Source: Phaseolus vulgaris (lineage: Eukaryota > Streptophyta > Magnoliopsida > Fabales > Fabaceae). Taken from it: a stretch of DNA of 64,000 bases. The translations under genes and the position numbers were made by a program. The DNA is taken from the NCBI RefSeq assembly GCF_000499845.2, contig NC_023754.2, positions 30,147,869 through 30,211,868 of the forward strand, written 5' to 3'. The notes beneath the pieces are model-generated. The model worked only from the letters and a program-made list of their open reading frames with translations, was not told where the DNA came from and ran no database searches. The number at the start of each line of letters is the position of its first letter. Within the stretch, counting starts at the first letter, position 1. Shown in pieces: positions 25,423 to 38,713 of this stretch.

Positions 25423-26696
25423 AAATAAATAATATTTAATTTAAATATGAATATTTAAAATAAACATCTGTCACCCATATATTATCTCTCAATGAAAAAA
25501 GTGAGTTCATCATTAAATAGGTAATGTTATAATTTTTATTCTGGTTTAGATTTTTTAAGTAGTTTTGTGGCATAAATATCTCTCTATTATGAATGACATT
25601 GTGTGCATGTATGTAAGAATATATATAAGGGCTTATCCACTCATCATTTATCTGTTTTAATTAAAAAGTGTGGTTTGCTTTTCTTCACTACCCATTACTG
25701 AGAAATACTCTGGTTGGACCAACCACTTTGGAAGGACTTCTAAACTAAATAAATTAAAATATTGTTTACTAGTTAAAATTAATTTATAAATAAATTATTG
25801 TTTTTTAAATTAGAAGAGAATTTTTTTATAAATTAAATTATGCATAAGAAGACTGATTTAATTTTTTATAATTTTCTTTTTCGTATTGTTTTTTTTTCAA
25901 AATAATTTCTAGAACAAAGTAATTTAAAAAATAAATTAACTTCTTTATAACTTAAAATTAAAATTTAAGAGAATTTTATGTGTTGATTCATGTATAAATT
26001 TTAGTGATTATTTTCATTAATTTTTTTCTTTTAATCAATGTTTTTATTATCCAAGAAACTTAATGTGAAAAAGAAGATATTGGTAATAAATTGCTTATTT
26101 GAGAACAACTACTTAGATTTCTTAAAGCAAAATGCTATTTTAACCAGTCAAATAACATCTCCGTGTCAAATACGACTGTTAAAATAAATTTGATTTTCAT
26201 ATCTGGAAAAGACTACACAAATAAAATAATTCATTACTTAAATTAAATTATTTTTTAATCTATTTAGTAAACTCTCTAAATTATAACTCATATGAAATAT
26301 TTATTTTATAAAATAATTATTATTTTAAAAAATATAAAAATAGCATTATTATAACATCTACATATACATATATTATTATTTATATATAAAATTATAATTA
26401 ATTTATTAAGATGACTTAATTTTTTAGATTTTATTTTAAATTTTTCATGTATTTTTTTAATTTTTTAAAATGAATCAAATTATTCTGGTGACCTAAAATA
26501 GGATCGAGTAGACCAAAAGATGATAGATTATTTGGCAACTAACTGACTTGACCTAATACTGTTAGATTGGTTGTATGATTAATTACGACAGTTTATAAGA
26601 ATATCAAAACTTAATAATCTATATTTAAAATGAGACATAATTGTCATCATGTTATTACGTAAATGAAGTGTCAAAATTTGATAATTAACACACATA

Positions 26697-26885
26697 AAAA
26701 TTATTAAATAAAAATCAAACCAATTTTTAAAATAATAAATAAATAATTATTATATTATTTAAAAAATAATTATTAATATTTAAAATATTTTTATTATTGA
26801 TAAATATTTTTTAATTTAATTTATATGATAACTAATTATTTTTAGTATTTGAAATTTGTTTTTATTTAATAATTTTCTTATAGTC
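26697..26885. mobile_element. Short foldback MITE of the same family
   Basis: It begins aaaaattattaaataaaaat and ends tttatttaataattttctta, giving long inverted ends with little central sequence (about 190 bp). It looks like an internally deleted member of the family represented intact at 31169-31517. Confidence 0.5.
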
Positions 26886-28616
26886 TAAATTTAAATTATA
26901 ATTATTTTAAAATATAATATTAAAATTTATCTAAAATAAGTAAAACCAGATTTCTATGAAATGGGAAGAACTGATCTGAAGGAATTTGTGAATTGCATGT
27001 TGGTTTTTGATGATAGCATTAATTCATGTGCCAAAGAGATAACACCAATCTCTCCTAATCTTCTTTTTTTCTTCTCAACCATAAATAGTTGAAAACACAT
27101 TTGTATTGTTACATAAATAATTTATTATATATAATTTTATATTAAAAACATATTTATTATAAAAGTAATACCAGTTACATTTATTTTTTAATTTAAAAAG
27201 ACTAATACTAATATACTAATAAATGTGTTAGTTGTTAGTTGGTTTTTATGGACTTTAGGTGTTTTCAGGTATTTTGTTTTTATTAAAGGTATGGCGACTA
27301 ATGATTTACATTTATTTATTTTTTTATTAATAAAAAAATTAATATAATATGAAGATGGATCAAATGTCATGGAAAAAAAACATGTTTACTTTTCTATACA
27401 AGTAAGTTTGGACGATATTTTCATAAATACTTGTAGAAGAAAAAAAATGAAACAATTATTTTTTAAAGTAATTAACTCTTTGTTTTCTTTTTGTGAGAGG
27501 TACTTTTATTAAAATTGGTCTGAATATTATAATAATTAATCCTAAATTTATTATGTAATAACTTTTCCATATGCTAGACCAGGTCTCCTTTCCAGGGAAT
27601 TATTTTCACTTTTTATGCAGGCAAAAAAATTAAGAAGACTCATGGTCTTGTTAGGAGAATAACACTAGTATTACTCAGATGAAATATATAAACTGAACTG
27701 AAATATTTTAAAATATATCAAACTTTAAAAGTGTTTTAATATTTTATTTAAATTCTATTTATACTTAATTTAATTTAAATAGTTTTATTTACTTATCTTA
27801 TTTAAATTTTATTTATAAATAATTCACTTCTTTTTTTTCAATTTATATATAATCCTAATCCAAAAACTCCTTATCTATTTGACCTCATATATACTTGGTA
27901 TAGTTCGAGTCATATGGCGAAGGTGTTGTCCATATATGGTGAAATTGTTATTTGAGAAGATTTATTTAGGAGTTTAAACATATTTATGATCTTAATATGA
28001 TAGTATTATATATATATATATATATATTAGTTTTTATTTTTGTTTGTATTATGGAATACATATGTTTTATATAAAGTTGTGAAACAACTAATTATATTTG
28101 AAATAAGACTTCTTAGTAGTTGATTCTTCATATAAAGTTATCAATGGAGTAGGATTTAGGAGAATAACTTTTCTGATGAAATTAGTTTTGGGATATAAGA
28201 GAGCTTTTATTTAAAAAAATATAAGAATATGTAATTCTTTTGGATCTTGTAAGTTTGGTTCTAGACATTTTTGTTGGATCTTCTATTTGTAATAGGATTG
28301 AAACATCTTGAAATGTTTCAAATAATTTTATTTATTATTTGCTGATAATTTTTTTTCTAAAAACAACCAATTAGTATATTAAAACAACATTTTATTTGAA
28401 ATTATGTAAATTAAAAAATTAGAAATAAACATATCTTTAACATTTGAATACAAATTACATATAATTGTTTAATCAATGTCTACCTCAAAGGTTTGCCTAT
28501 TCTTAACCATGCAACTGAGACTTGTTCAATTTGTAGGGCATGATGGCAATTAATATATGTATTACTTGGCTTTGCTTACTCATTCTCCTAATGACTCCAA
28601 AGACACACGAAATCAC

Positions 28617-28624
28617 TATAAATA
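28617..28624 (+). promoter_or_regulatory. TATA box of the first peroxidase gene
   Basis: TATAAATA lies about 170 nt before the ATG at 28795. The preceding ctttgcttactca is shared with the promoter of the second peroxidase gene (about 36686-36699), which supports a common promoter origin. Confidence 0.6.
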
Positions 28625-28794
28625 CATGCATAAACTCTTCACACTCTCAACCAAACACAATCTTTTCTTACTCAAACTTTCACTTGATATATAACTCTAT
28701 TCTATATACACTACTACTTCGAAGTTCTTTTCTACTTATATAAGAGTTGAATCATTTATAATTTATAAAGTGGTTTTTCCTTGCTTGAGGAAAA

Positions 28795-30935
28795 ATGGAG
28801 GGTGGTAATTTGTGGAAGAAAGAGATGGTTCTGAAGTTTGTGTTGCTTGGTGTGGCTTTTATGAACACAGTGCATGGGCATGGGACGCGAGTAGGGTTCT
28901 ATTCCAGAACATGTCCAGGTGCTGAATCCATTGTTACGTCCACAGTTGAGTCCCACGTTAGGTCTGACCCTACTTTGGCTGCTGGGATACTTAGGATGCA
29001 CTTCCATGATTGCTTTGTACGAGGTTGTGATGCTTCTGTTCTCATTGCTGGCTCTGATACTGAGAGAACAGCACCGCCAAACGTTAATCTCAGAGGATAC
29101 GAGGTTATTGATGATGCAAAGGAAAAACTGGAGGCTCTCTGCCCTGGTCTTGTGTCCTGTGCTGATATCCTTACTCTTGCTGCCCGTGATTCTGTTGTTC
29201 TGGTAAAAACTAAATTAAATAAATTCTCTTTTTTATAATTACTTAATGTTTACTTATGAATTATATAAATTAATAATAAAAATTTATGTATATAAATATA
29301 TTTTATAAAAAAAAAATGAAAGATTTTGTTATTATACATGTATTAGATAAATCTATGGACACGAGGGACTTACTATATTCAATCTATTTCATATAAAGAT
29401 GGAGGGAAGGAATAACTTTTAAACTTATTTTTTTTATATATATAAATTAGAATATCTCTTAAATATTATATTTTATTATATTTAATTTTGATTGATAAAA
29501 AAATTATAAGATTTAGTTATGTTATATTATGTTTAATTTTAAAATATATATTTCTCTTAAGTTTTGTATATTTGATTGGTGATTTGTTGGAGGTGACAGA
29601 CATTAATATATTTCAATATTTATAAGTGAATGTAAATTTTGTTAATAAGATTTTTATTTATCGATAAAAAAAAATGTATTGGTTTGATTTGCAGAGTGGT
29701 GGAAAAAGTTGGAAAGTGCCTACAGGGCGCAAAGATGGAAGGGTTTCAATCGGAAGCGAAACCCTAAGTTTGCCTGGTCCTAATGATAACGTGACAGTGC
29801 AGAAGAAGAAGTTTAATGATAAAGGTCTCAACACCATAGACCTCGTCGTTCTTGCTGGTACTTTTCACTCATTAACTTCATTACTTTTACAATTATTCTT
29901 GGGGCTTTATGTTTTATATTTTTTTATCAGCAAAGAATAAATAAAATAAAAAAAAATTTCAGGGATGTCTCAATCCTTATACAAAACTCCAAATTACAAG
30001 ATCCTAAAATCCTACTAATTAAGAATTCGACAAACATTGTACTACATATCTAAAAACTCAAACCAAGATATAGAAACCCATCAGATACAGTTGTCTCATC
30101 TCATCAAAGAAGTCACACCCTCAAATAAAGACATGCATCCAACAACAAAACAAGGTCTTTGTCATCGAGCCGAAGGACCTTACCCAACAAACTCAACAAC
30201 CAATACAAGACACACCATCCAACAACTAAACCATAACTTTCTGACAGACTGAGTTGTACCAAAAACCCAAGTAATAACAACGACAAACAGACCCTTATGA
30301 GAAGAAGAGAACGTAAGCCAGTTATAACTTACAACATACACAAAACAACCTCCCAAAAAAGTCACAGAAGTAACCACTCAAATCCTTTTGCCACAATTCA
30401 AACACCATTAAGATACAACACCAAACCGATAAACATACAACACAAACACTTCTTTTACCGCAGTACAGAACATAATCATCGGTCCGACCTACCATCTTCA
30501 TTATTAATATTCTTATCATCTTATATTTGTGAAAACGTAGGTGGACATACAATAGGCACAACCGCTTGCCAATTTTTCGCAGACAGAATATACAACCCTA
30601 ATGGCACCACTGATCCTTCCATCGACCCTTCATTTGTTCCATTTCTGAGAGAAATTTGCCCACAAAACCAACCAAGGAAGAGAGTGGCATTAGACACTAA
30701 TAGCCAATTCAAATTCGATACTTCATACTTGGCTAACCTGAAGAGAGGCCGTGGAATCCTCCGTTCTGATCAAGTGCTTTGGACTGATCCTTCCACAAGC
30801 TCCTTTGTTCAGAAATACATAGCCACAGCTCCCTTCAACTACCAATTCGGCAAGTCCATGGTTAAGATGAGCAACATTGGTGTCAAACAGGGTGATGAGG
30901 GTGAAATTCGCAACAAATGTTCTGCCGTAAACTAA
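28795..30935 (+). CDS. Class III secretory peroxidase, copy 1 of the tandem cluster
   Basis: Exons 28795-29202, 29695-29857 and 30541-30935 give 321 residues. An N-terminal signal peptide (hydrophobic core about 11-22, ending near VHGHG) targets the protein to the secretory pathway. The distal haem motif RMHFHDCF supplies Arg67 and His71, and GGHTIG supplies the proximal haem ligand His193. The usual disulfide cysteines and the VSCADIL and VPTGRKDGR blocks are present. The C-terminus is NKCSAVN. Such enzymes oxidise phenolics with H2O2 in the cell wall or vacuole, in lignification and defence. This copy diverges most from the other two (longer N-terminus, [10 protein letters not shown] instead of FANLGLRG). 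Intron 2 carries an antisense LINE-like fragment, and the third exon's frame stays open backwards into it; that read-through is not a gene. Confidence 0.93.
29920..30530 (-). mobile_element. Antisense LINE 3' fragment in intron 2 of peroxidase copy 1
   Basis: Read on the minus strand, its 3' end is ...gatgaga-type sequence, then 'catccctgaa', then a TTTATTCTTTGCTGATAAAA tail. The same tail plan (a 'tga..accct.aa' block followed by TTGCTGATAA and an A run) occurs at about 36387-36450 and 50845-50905, the latter at the end of a sequence that encodes LINE reverse transcriptase. The C/A-rich composition of 29950-30480 differs sharply from the flanking intron. The 5' limit is uncertain. Confidence 0.6.
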
Positions 30936-31168
30936 TTATTATCGTCTACTTTCCTCTGTTTATCACTGGATAAATCAATAAAAATATTGCAATAAAACCT
31001 ACTTTATAAATATCTCCAATATGTTGCAAAATTCAAACATATATTTAATACCAAATTCCAATCACTGTGGGTGTTTGATTTTTGTTTAAACACAATGGAA
31101 CTCCAATTTACAAATTCCTTTCCTTAGGAGTTGATCAATTTACGCACTTGTTTTCCTATATCAATTAT

Positions 31169-31517
31169 CACTAAAAAATTATTAAATAAAAATTAATTTT
31201 AAAAATAAAAAATTATTAATTTTTATATTGATTAAATTAGATGTTATTTTAGAGTCTAAAAAAATTGTTGATATCTAAATTAGTTTTTATTATTGATAAA
31301 TAATTTTTAAATTGATATCTAATTAGATACAAAAAAATTTAGTTAAAACTTAGGTAGTTAATTAGATACTAATTTAAAAACTATTTATGAATAATAAAAA
31401 TTAATTTAGATACTAATAATTTTTTAATCTTTAAAATAATATTTAATTTTATTAATATAGTAATTAATTATTTTTTATCTTTAAAATTAATTTTTATTGA
31501 ATGATTTTCTTATAATG
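31169..31517. mobile_element. Intact foldback MITE with TAT target duplication
   Basis: The 349-bp element begins CACTAAAAAATTATTAAATA and its other end, read in reverse, begins CATTATAAGAAAATCATTCA. Imperfect inverted repeats extend about 50 bp inward. The flanks are TAT at 31166-31168 and TAT at 31518-31520. CACTA-like ends with a 3-bp duplication fit non-autonomous CACTA (CMC)-type elements. Confidence 0.75.
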
Positions 31518-33580
31518 TATGAGGAACCAATATAATTCTTACTGACAGACATATCTAAATTAAAAAAAAAAGTATTTAGTGTTAAAAAGTTAAATGCATA
31601 AACAAATGCTGCATGCATGAATAAGTTAAACAACACAAAAAAGAAATCTTATATGTTAAATGTGATTTTTTAAAAATAATTAATTAACTTTCATTTTTTT
31701 TTATTCATTTGTAAAAAGCTTGAAATTAAACTATTATACTACTATTTGAAATTATGGAATGGAGCCCCTTACATTGCTAGGCGGTTGCCTTAACCATCAA
31801 TCATTTAAGGCCACAAAGAAATTTATGCACAATAAATTCTTTGCTACTAGTTGAATGATAGTGATGAAATTGAAAATTAAAACAACTATTTATAATAGTA
31901 ATTATTATTATCATAATAATATATACTAGCGAATACACATCCATAATAATATAATAATTATTTATTTTATTAAATAAATTATTTTTATTTATTAAATGAT
32001 AAAATTATCCAATTAAAAGATGAAGTGTGTCTTCTTTATTAAAAAATCATAATATATATATATATATATATATAACTTTGTAAAAATAATATTAAAAAAT
32101 TATATAGTCGTTAATTTTAAAAATATAAAATTATACACATCCAACCTTTTCAATTATAAATACGTATAGTTATTTTGACAGTAAAGTTTTCAAAATTTAA
32201 ATAATTTAAATCTCAATTAATTCAACTTTATTGTAATCAAGATTCAATAAATTTGTTATATGTTATAATTACTTAATTATTATCATTATGGTTTTGAAAA
32301 TCCGATTTGATAGATGGATTTGACCAAATCAGCCTAGTAATCGAAAGAAAATGCATAGAAGAGAACTCAAGAACAGAAGAATATAATTGGTTTATTCGTA
32401 GATTAAAGCTTCTTATTACAAAACTAAATAATATAAAGCTTATAAAGAAAAAGTGGGCCAATCAGCAAAGAGGCCCAACAAACAAAACAGGCCCAAAACG
32501 TAAACTATAAAGTAGACATAGTTTATCATTATTAATATATAATTAATAATGTTATAATTATAAAATTTGAATATGTACTAATTGGTAGTTGAATATGACT
32601 TAATAATTTTTGGTTCCTGACAAGCTCGTGATCTTTTCGAGTTGTGTTTTTCTCACATGTAGTATAATTTATCCATCATGCAATGAAGTAATATATGTAT
32701 GTTATTTTCCTTGGACTCCATTTCATGTTAATAAAAACTCAAAATTGAACACAATACAACATCATGTCCTTCGTATATATTTTTTATTAATATACATGTA
32801 AATTAGTTATGATTTATTTATTTAGAAAAACAAATACAAGCATTCAATCAATAAATAAATAAGAGGTATTTGAGGAATATTTTATTTCTTATACAAAATG
32901 TTATTTAATCTTCTTAGGTGTACATGTGACATTCATATGTACATATACACCATTAAAAAATGTATTCAAACCCCTCTAATCATAAACAAAAACCACTTAA
33001 TTATTTTGGATCGATCTCATACAAATCAGTAGTTCAAGACACCAGGCAGAATTAGAATATGATCATTATCCATGATCATGTCTTTAGCTGTGCCATTGTG
33101 AAAATTCCTATATGGTCTATCCTGCTGCATTTAAAGATCATCTTATTTCGATGTTTCCTAAGTTCACCTACAACTGCTATCCACACATAACACTTTCATT
33201 TACGCCTCTCATCTTAAAATAAAAAAAAAATTGTTTTTTTTTACTCCTAATGATTCGGCGATGTCAATCTCATCCACTCGTAGCATTAAATCACACAAGT
33301 CAGAAAAATCTACACGTGTAAAAGAGATGAGACGTAGTTTCCTCTTTCTCCTCACATATACTATAAATATTACTCAACAAGCAAATCTCCCTTCTAACCA
33401 ATTTCGTTTTAGATGTTATAAAAAAAATAATGCTGTTAAAAAAAGAAAATTGTAATATCAGCTGGACAAGTATCATGCATTCAGCAAAGATATTTTATAA
33501 AATGAAGTGTATTACTATTTAGGTGATTTTGTTGGGGAATGTTGTCGGTGAGTATTATTAGGGTCTTTGATTTTTTTTAC

Positions 33581-33581
<1 letters not shown>

Positions 33582-33626
<45 letters not shown>
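33582..33626. repeat. TA microsatellite, about 22 units
   Basis: Uninterrupted (TA)n of 45 bp, a likely polymorphic marker. Similar shorter arrays occur at 25391-25419, about 32048-32074 and about 46206-46234. Confidence 0.95.
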
Positions 33627-33628
<2 letters not shown>

Positions 33629-34584
33629 GTTGATACTGTTATATCTAAGTTAATTTATCCTCGTTGATTGGTTATTGAAAAAATAGGTTTATATATTTTA
33701 TTGTTGTGAATATATGATTGATTGAGAGAAATAGCAATAGGGTACAAAATATATAGGTTGACCCAAAGTGGGGATGCAAGCTATGTACATGGAGAGACAA
33801 TTGGTGTGTAAGAATATATAAATGTTTTCATATTTAGAGACTTATACAAAAATAGTATCTGTTCAATCACTCATAAAAAATAAAAATAAAATAAATATAA
33901 TACTCGTGTCATAAGGCGTAAATTAAGGATTAGTTTTTGAGATGTTGACGTGTCACGCACACACAAATTTATATATAATGGATATAGTTAAGTTGGTATT
34001 TGTCAAACAGGACCCACCTCTTAGCTACTTAATAATTACACAAAAATATCCTAAGTCGTTCGTTCATACATGCAATCTAATTTCACGTGCATGTGTTATG
34101 TGTGTAATGATGCATATACAGATATATATTATACCACAATTATTGTGTTTCCTCATATAATATTCAATTCTTACTGTTTTTACTTCCTTTTATTTTTGGA
34201 ATTTCATGTGTTTACTATATTATTTTCGGTACAACGAATCTTTTTTTTTTCTATCAATTTAATATGAATCTATGATGCGTGGTAAATTTTAAACTATAAA
34301 ATCAAATACGAATTAAAATTAACTAAAACTAAAAGAATCTAAAAATGTGATTAATGGAGTGGAAACACGTGTATCAAGATTCAAAATTTAAGATTCAATT
34401 CAAATTTAAATTAGGTCAAATAAATTTAAGTAATGCCATTTCCAATAAAGAATAAATAAAATATATAATATAAAAGAAGTAATCTGAATTAATGAAAAAG
34501 AAAATAACTCAAAACACTTGCGCGTGCAAATTGTAGATGAAAAAGCTTTCAAGATTTTAATGTAATTGTGCTCTCAACCGACCA

Positions 34585-34589
<5 letters not shown>

Positions 34590-34621
<32 letters not shown>
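34590..34621. repeat. TA microsatellite, about 16 units
   Basis: Uninterrupted (TA)n of about 32 bp in the spacer upstream of peroxidase copy 2. Confidence 0.9.
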
Positions 34622-34624
<3 letters not shown>

Positions 34625-36379
34625 TTATTTGTAAAAAAAAATAAATTAATTAAGGTATTTCAAGAATATATTAATTTTTATTATTGATAAATAATTTTTA
34701 AATAAATATATAAAACTGTTATCTTAATCCGGAGTACATTTCACATATTTCCAATAGTACATTCACATATTCACACTCTTATCTTAATTCGGAGTTATGG
34801 ATAAAACTGCTGGGTTACGTACAACGGAGGCTAAATTACATAAATGGGTTATTTTAAACTTTTATTATTAATTTGAGTAATTTTTTTTTATAAAAATTGG
34901 ATTAAATTGTGTCGGATCAACACAATTTTAAGAAAAAACTTAATTGTAAGTGAAAACTTATGGAGAAACAAATTTGTGGATAAGGAAGAAGTCATAACCA
35001 TGATACACAAATTTCTGAAACAATTTTATTAAAATTATATGTGATTTATACAAGTTTTATTTAATTATATTAGTCACTATTCAAGATTTATCGTGATTAT
35101 GATAACTAAGATGGTGCAGGGTGTTATCACAACCACTTTTGACCACTTCTCAGAGTTTCATTTTCTGCATCCCTTTTTTAGGACCATATTTTTGCTTCAC
35201 CATTTTTCTTTGCATCTTATACCATTATTTATTTAAGCCTAATGTACTGTTGATTATTGATTATTGGATTGTTAGGTAAAATAGTTGGACCCTCTATAAT
35301 AGTATAATGGAGTTATTAGTTTTACCATTATTTTGATTTTTGGGAACTATGCTAAGTGTCAGGGACAAATGCAGTGCTATATTTTTTTTATATATAACAT
35401 ATTTAAAAAATTTCATTTTATTCCATTATTCTTTATTGATAAAAAAAACAATATAAAACAAACCAATTCCAAGAATATTACTCTCTCAACACTTTCTTCT
35501 TGTTCTTCACAATATTCACATCTGAAATGTTATCTAAATATCAAAGAAAGCCCTGACCAGTTAAATCAATAGAAACTTATCATAACAAACATATTTTTAA
35601 ATTCAGCATCTAATTCGATCCTAAAGAAGACCCAAAATCTTCCACTCAAAGGAATAAAGTTCGGAATTAAATTTAGAATTTTAATTTCACGTGTTAGTTG
35701 TTTAAACATGAGATTTGTGTTAATTTAAAATAAAATCTAAAACAAATTAAAATCTGAAATTACGAATCATGTCATCTTTTTGAAAGATAATGTATTCCAA
35801 GTCAATCAAAGTATTAGAAACGCTCTTATTTTTTGACATTTGATACTAATTAACTCCCGCACTACTTTCATGATATCGAAATGTGTGAAATAAAACATAA
35901 AAAAATATGAATATTTTTTAAAAATAGAAAAGAAAGTGCGAGGTAGGCTAAACATGGTGGAGAAGTTCATTGCTACTGTTCTTTCTGCCAGCTTTCATTT
36001 TCGTCGCCTAGGAAGGTGACAAGGCAAAAGCAATAACAAAGATTCCACTTATTGGAAGTGCTACAACAAAAAGTAAACCATGTTTGACAAAATGCAGCTT
36101 CACGCGCAAAGAATCATTTTGCATTATCACTGTATCACACTGTACCATGCGACTCAGAGAGAGACACGTTTGAAGTTTGTGAAGTTTGTACATGTTTGGT
36201 TTTGGATTTCTGCAAAATCTCGCATTATTTTTGTTTTCTTTTCAAGTTAGTGTTTGCAACCTTTGAAATGTATACGTTTAGTTATTTGATGTTTTTTAGG
36301 TTTTTAGGTTCTTAGAGTGAACTATATTTTTGTCTGTTTGGTTTGGAGAGTACTGTTAGACATTGGATTATGTATTTAT

Positions 36380-36450
36380 TATATAAGAGTTGATCCACCC
36401 CTAAAGTGATTCACATTTATATATCTGTTATTGCTGATAAAAAAATAATA
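36380..36450 (+). mobile_element. LINE 3' terminus
   Basis: The sequence runs gagttgatccacccctaaag, then ttattgctgataaaaaaata and an A-rich tail. It matches the tails of the fragments at 50845-50905 and, on the minus strand, 29920-29990. The rest of the element upstream (perhaps from about 36200) is not identifiable by eye. Confidence 0.55.
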
Positions 36451-36709
36451 AAAATAAAAAATCATGCCACAGGACGAATAATTTTTTTTTATCAATAATA
36501 AAAATATATAGGATATTTTAGGAATGATCAAAGGACGAAAAATAATTAATGTTTTTTTTAAATAATTCAAAATCAAATTAACTTTAATTGAGCAAAGAAA
36601 ATATTTATTCATATTCCTATGACTCCAAAAAAAGAACGTGAGCCAAACTCATAATATAACCTCTCTCAGTTCCTTACAGAGCCGACTTTGCTTACTCACT
36701 TTCCAAAGG

Positions 36710-36733
36710 TTGACCAAACCACCCTTATAAAAT
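36710..36733 (+). promoter_or_regulatory. W-box and TATA box of peroxidase copy 2
   Basis: TTGACC, a WRKY-type W-box core, at 36710-36715 is followed by TTATAAAATAC at about 36725-36735, some 130 nt before the ATG. The close spacing suggests defence-responsive control, which is common in this family; this is inferred. Confidence 0.5.
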
Positions 36734-36862
36734 ACCTCTTCATCCTCTTCTACTCCACACACACTCTCATTCACTTGTCTAAACCATTAACTGTTTCATT
36801 CACTGCATTTGGGGTGTTTCATTTCATTTGCATTTGCATTTGCAACCCTTTTCTCACAAAAA

Positions 36863-38430
36863 ATGGAGGCACGGAGTTTCTACTCTCTGCTGTTTCTTTT
36901 GCTTGGTTTGGCTTCTGTAAACTCAGTGCATGGGCAAGGGACACGTCAGGGGTTTTATTCTAGTTCGTGTCCTCGTGCCGAGTCCATTGTTAAGTCCACA
37001 GTTCAGTCCCACGTTAAGTCTGATTCTACTTTGGCTGCTGGGTTGCTTCGGATGCACTTCCACGATTGCTTTGTGCAAGGCTGTGACGGTTCTGTTCTCA
37101 TTTCCGGCGCCAACACTGAGAAAACAGCCTTTGCCAACCTTGGTTTAAGAGGTTTTGAGGTTGTCGATGATGCAAAGACGCAGCTCGAGGCCGCATGCCC
37201 CGGTGTCGTGTCTTGTGCTGATATCCTTGCCCTTGCTGCTCGTGATTCCGTTGTTCTGGTAATTATAATTCACTCAAATTCTATGCATGCTTCAGCAATT
37301 TCTGCGCTATAAATAATTAACATCAAGTTGATGAGAGTATAGTTTATAGTTTATAATTAAAAATTGACGTTTTTGCATGCAGAGTGGTGGACTGAGCTAT
37401 CAGGTTCCTACTGGACGAAGAGATGGACGCATATCACAGGCTTCTGACGTGAGCAACTTGCCTGCACCTTTTGACTCTGTTGATGTTCAGAAACAAAAGT
37501 TCACAGCCAAGGGCCTCAACACTCAGGACCTCGTCACCCTTCTTGGTAATCTAATCACACTCCACTTGTTATGATTACACACTTCAAATCAATGAATATT
37601 ATCATAATTAATATTTCAAAATCCAACTCATGTGGTGGTCACGTATATATAATATATAATATATAATAGTATCACGGTTACTTTCTGACAGAATAAGCAT
37701 AGTTTATAGTTGACTCTTCAAGCCACTTTTTATCACACTTTCTTATTATTATCTAATACCCTCATTAGAATAACATCTTTTTCTGTCTTCTTTTTCATCA
37801 TTTTCACATTGTTTGAGGAAAAACAAAACTAAACTATGCTTTCCAATGGATATAAATAAAACGGTGCAGTATATATGATAAGTGCCGTGGAAAAATGCAA
37901 TACTCAAAACTTAATGTAACTATAACTTTTATATATGAAAAAACAATTATGTTGTGAGATTAAGATGTGTTCACTATAGAGATTTGAATTATATTGAATT
38001 TGGTGATTTAGGTGCACATACCATTGGAACTACAGCTTGCCAGTTTTTCAGTAACAGATTATACAACTTCACTGCAAATGGTCCTGATCCTTCTATCGAC
38101 CCTTCATTTCTTCCAACACTACAATCACTGTGCCCACAAAACGGTGACGGTTCAACCCGAGTTGCCCTAGACACGGGTAGTCAAAAACTATTTGATTTAT
38201 CTTACTATAACAATTTGAGGAAAGGACGTGGAATTCTGCAATCTGATCAAGCGCTTTGGAGCGATGATTCGACACAGAAAGTTGTGCAGAGGTACTTGGG
38301 CTTAATAAGAGGGTTGCTTGGATTAAAATTCAACGTGGAGTTTGGAAATGCTATGGTGAAGATGGGTAACATTGAGTTGAAGACTGGTACCGATGGTGAA
38401 ATTCGCAAGATATGTTCTGCCATCAACTAG
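36863..38430 (+). CDS. Class III secretory peroxidase, copy 2 of the tandem cluster
   Basis: Exons 36863-37258, 37383-37545 and 38012-38430 give 325 residues. I chose ATG 36863 ([10 protein letters not shown]) because it starts a normal signal peptide ending near VHGQG and matches the MEGRSLS start of copy 3; an in-frame ATG 54 nt upstream would add an unlikely 18 residues. The distal motif RMHFHDCF gives Arg63 and His67, and GAHTIG gives proximal His189. A possible N-glycosylation site lies in YNFTANG. Four extra residues near the C-terminus ([14 protein letters not shown]) account for the greater length. The C-terminus is RKICSAIN. Intron positions are identical to those of copies 1 and 3, and both introns are short here and free of insertions. 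Confidence 0.95.
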
Positions 38431-38713
38431 CCACTTCAATCAACTAATTAATTACTCATGAAAGTGATTTATGTCTCTGTTATCGTCTTATGCAAGTCAA
38501 GTATATCATCAAGAATTGATCTTTGGCTAGCCAACTATTTTCATCTTGGAAGTGTAAATGTTACAGAATATTAATGTCATGCCATAGTTTCTTTAAATAA
38601 TTTCTTAAGTTTAAATCTCGTAAATACAAATAATACTTTTTTTATTAATAAAAAAAATATGATCCATTTAAAGGGTGATTCAATCTTATCTAGAACATAA
38701 AAACATATACTCC

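Larger units (their letters stand above)
23643..28616. other. Long AT-rich intergenic region
   Basis: About 5 kb lie between the pseudokinase start and the first peroxidase promoter. No coding sequence is recognised. The interval contains a 30-bp direct repeat (23947-24006), foldback-element relics (about 24196-24612 and 26697-26885) and TA runs at 25391-25419 and about 28007-28028. Confidence 0.55.
30936..36709. other. Intergenic region between peroxidase copies 1 and 2
   Basis: No coding sequence is recognised in 5.8 kb. The interval contains an intact MITE (31169-31517), long TA microsatellites, and LINE tails near 36430 (plus) and about 36480 (minus). The segment 32320-32510, with gtgggccaatcagcaaagag and repeated 'ggccca' motifs, is less AT-rich and may be an LTR-retroelement relic, but I cannot place it. 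The segment 35930-36200 is also relatively GC-rich without a credible gene. Confidence 0.5.

Noticed and set aside
30297..30935. A single 212-codon ORF ending with the peroxidase C-terminus
   Set aside because: Its first 80 codons are intron/LINE-like sequence. The acceptor at 30540 and the phase with exon 2 at 29857 give a normal peroxidase.
33231..33455. 74-codon Ser/Lys-rich ORF
   Set aside because: AT-rich spacer with no supporting features; composition typical of chance ORFs.
36008..36193. 61-codon minus-strand ORF with a hydrophobic C-terminal stretch
   Set aside because: Isolated, low information, no recognisable family or conserved context.
36809..36862. In-frame upstream Met for peroxidase copy 2
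   Set aside because: It would put 18 extra residues before the signal peptide; the MEAR start matches the sister gene.
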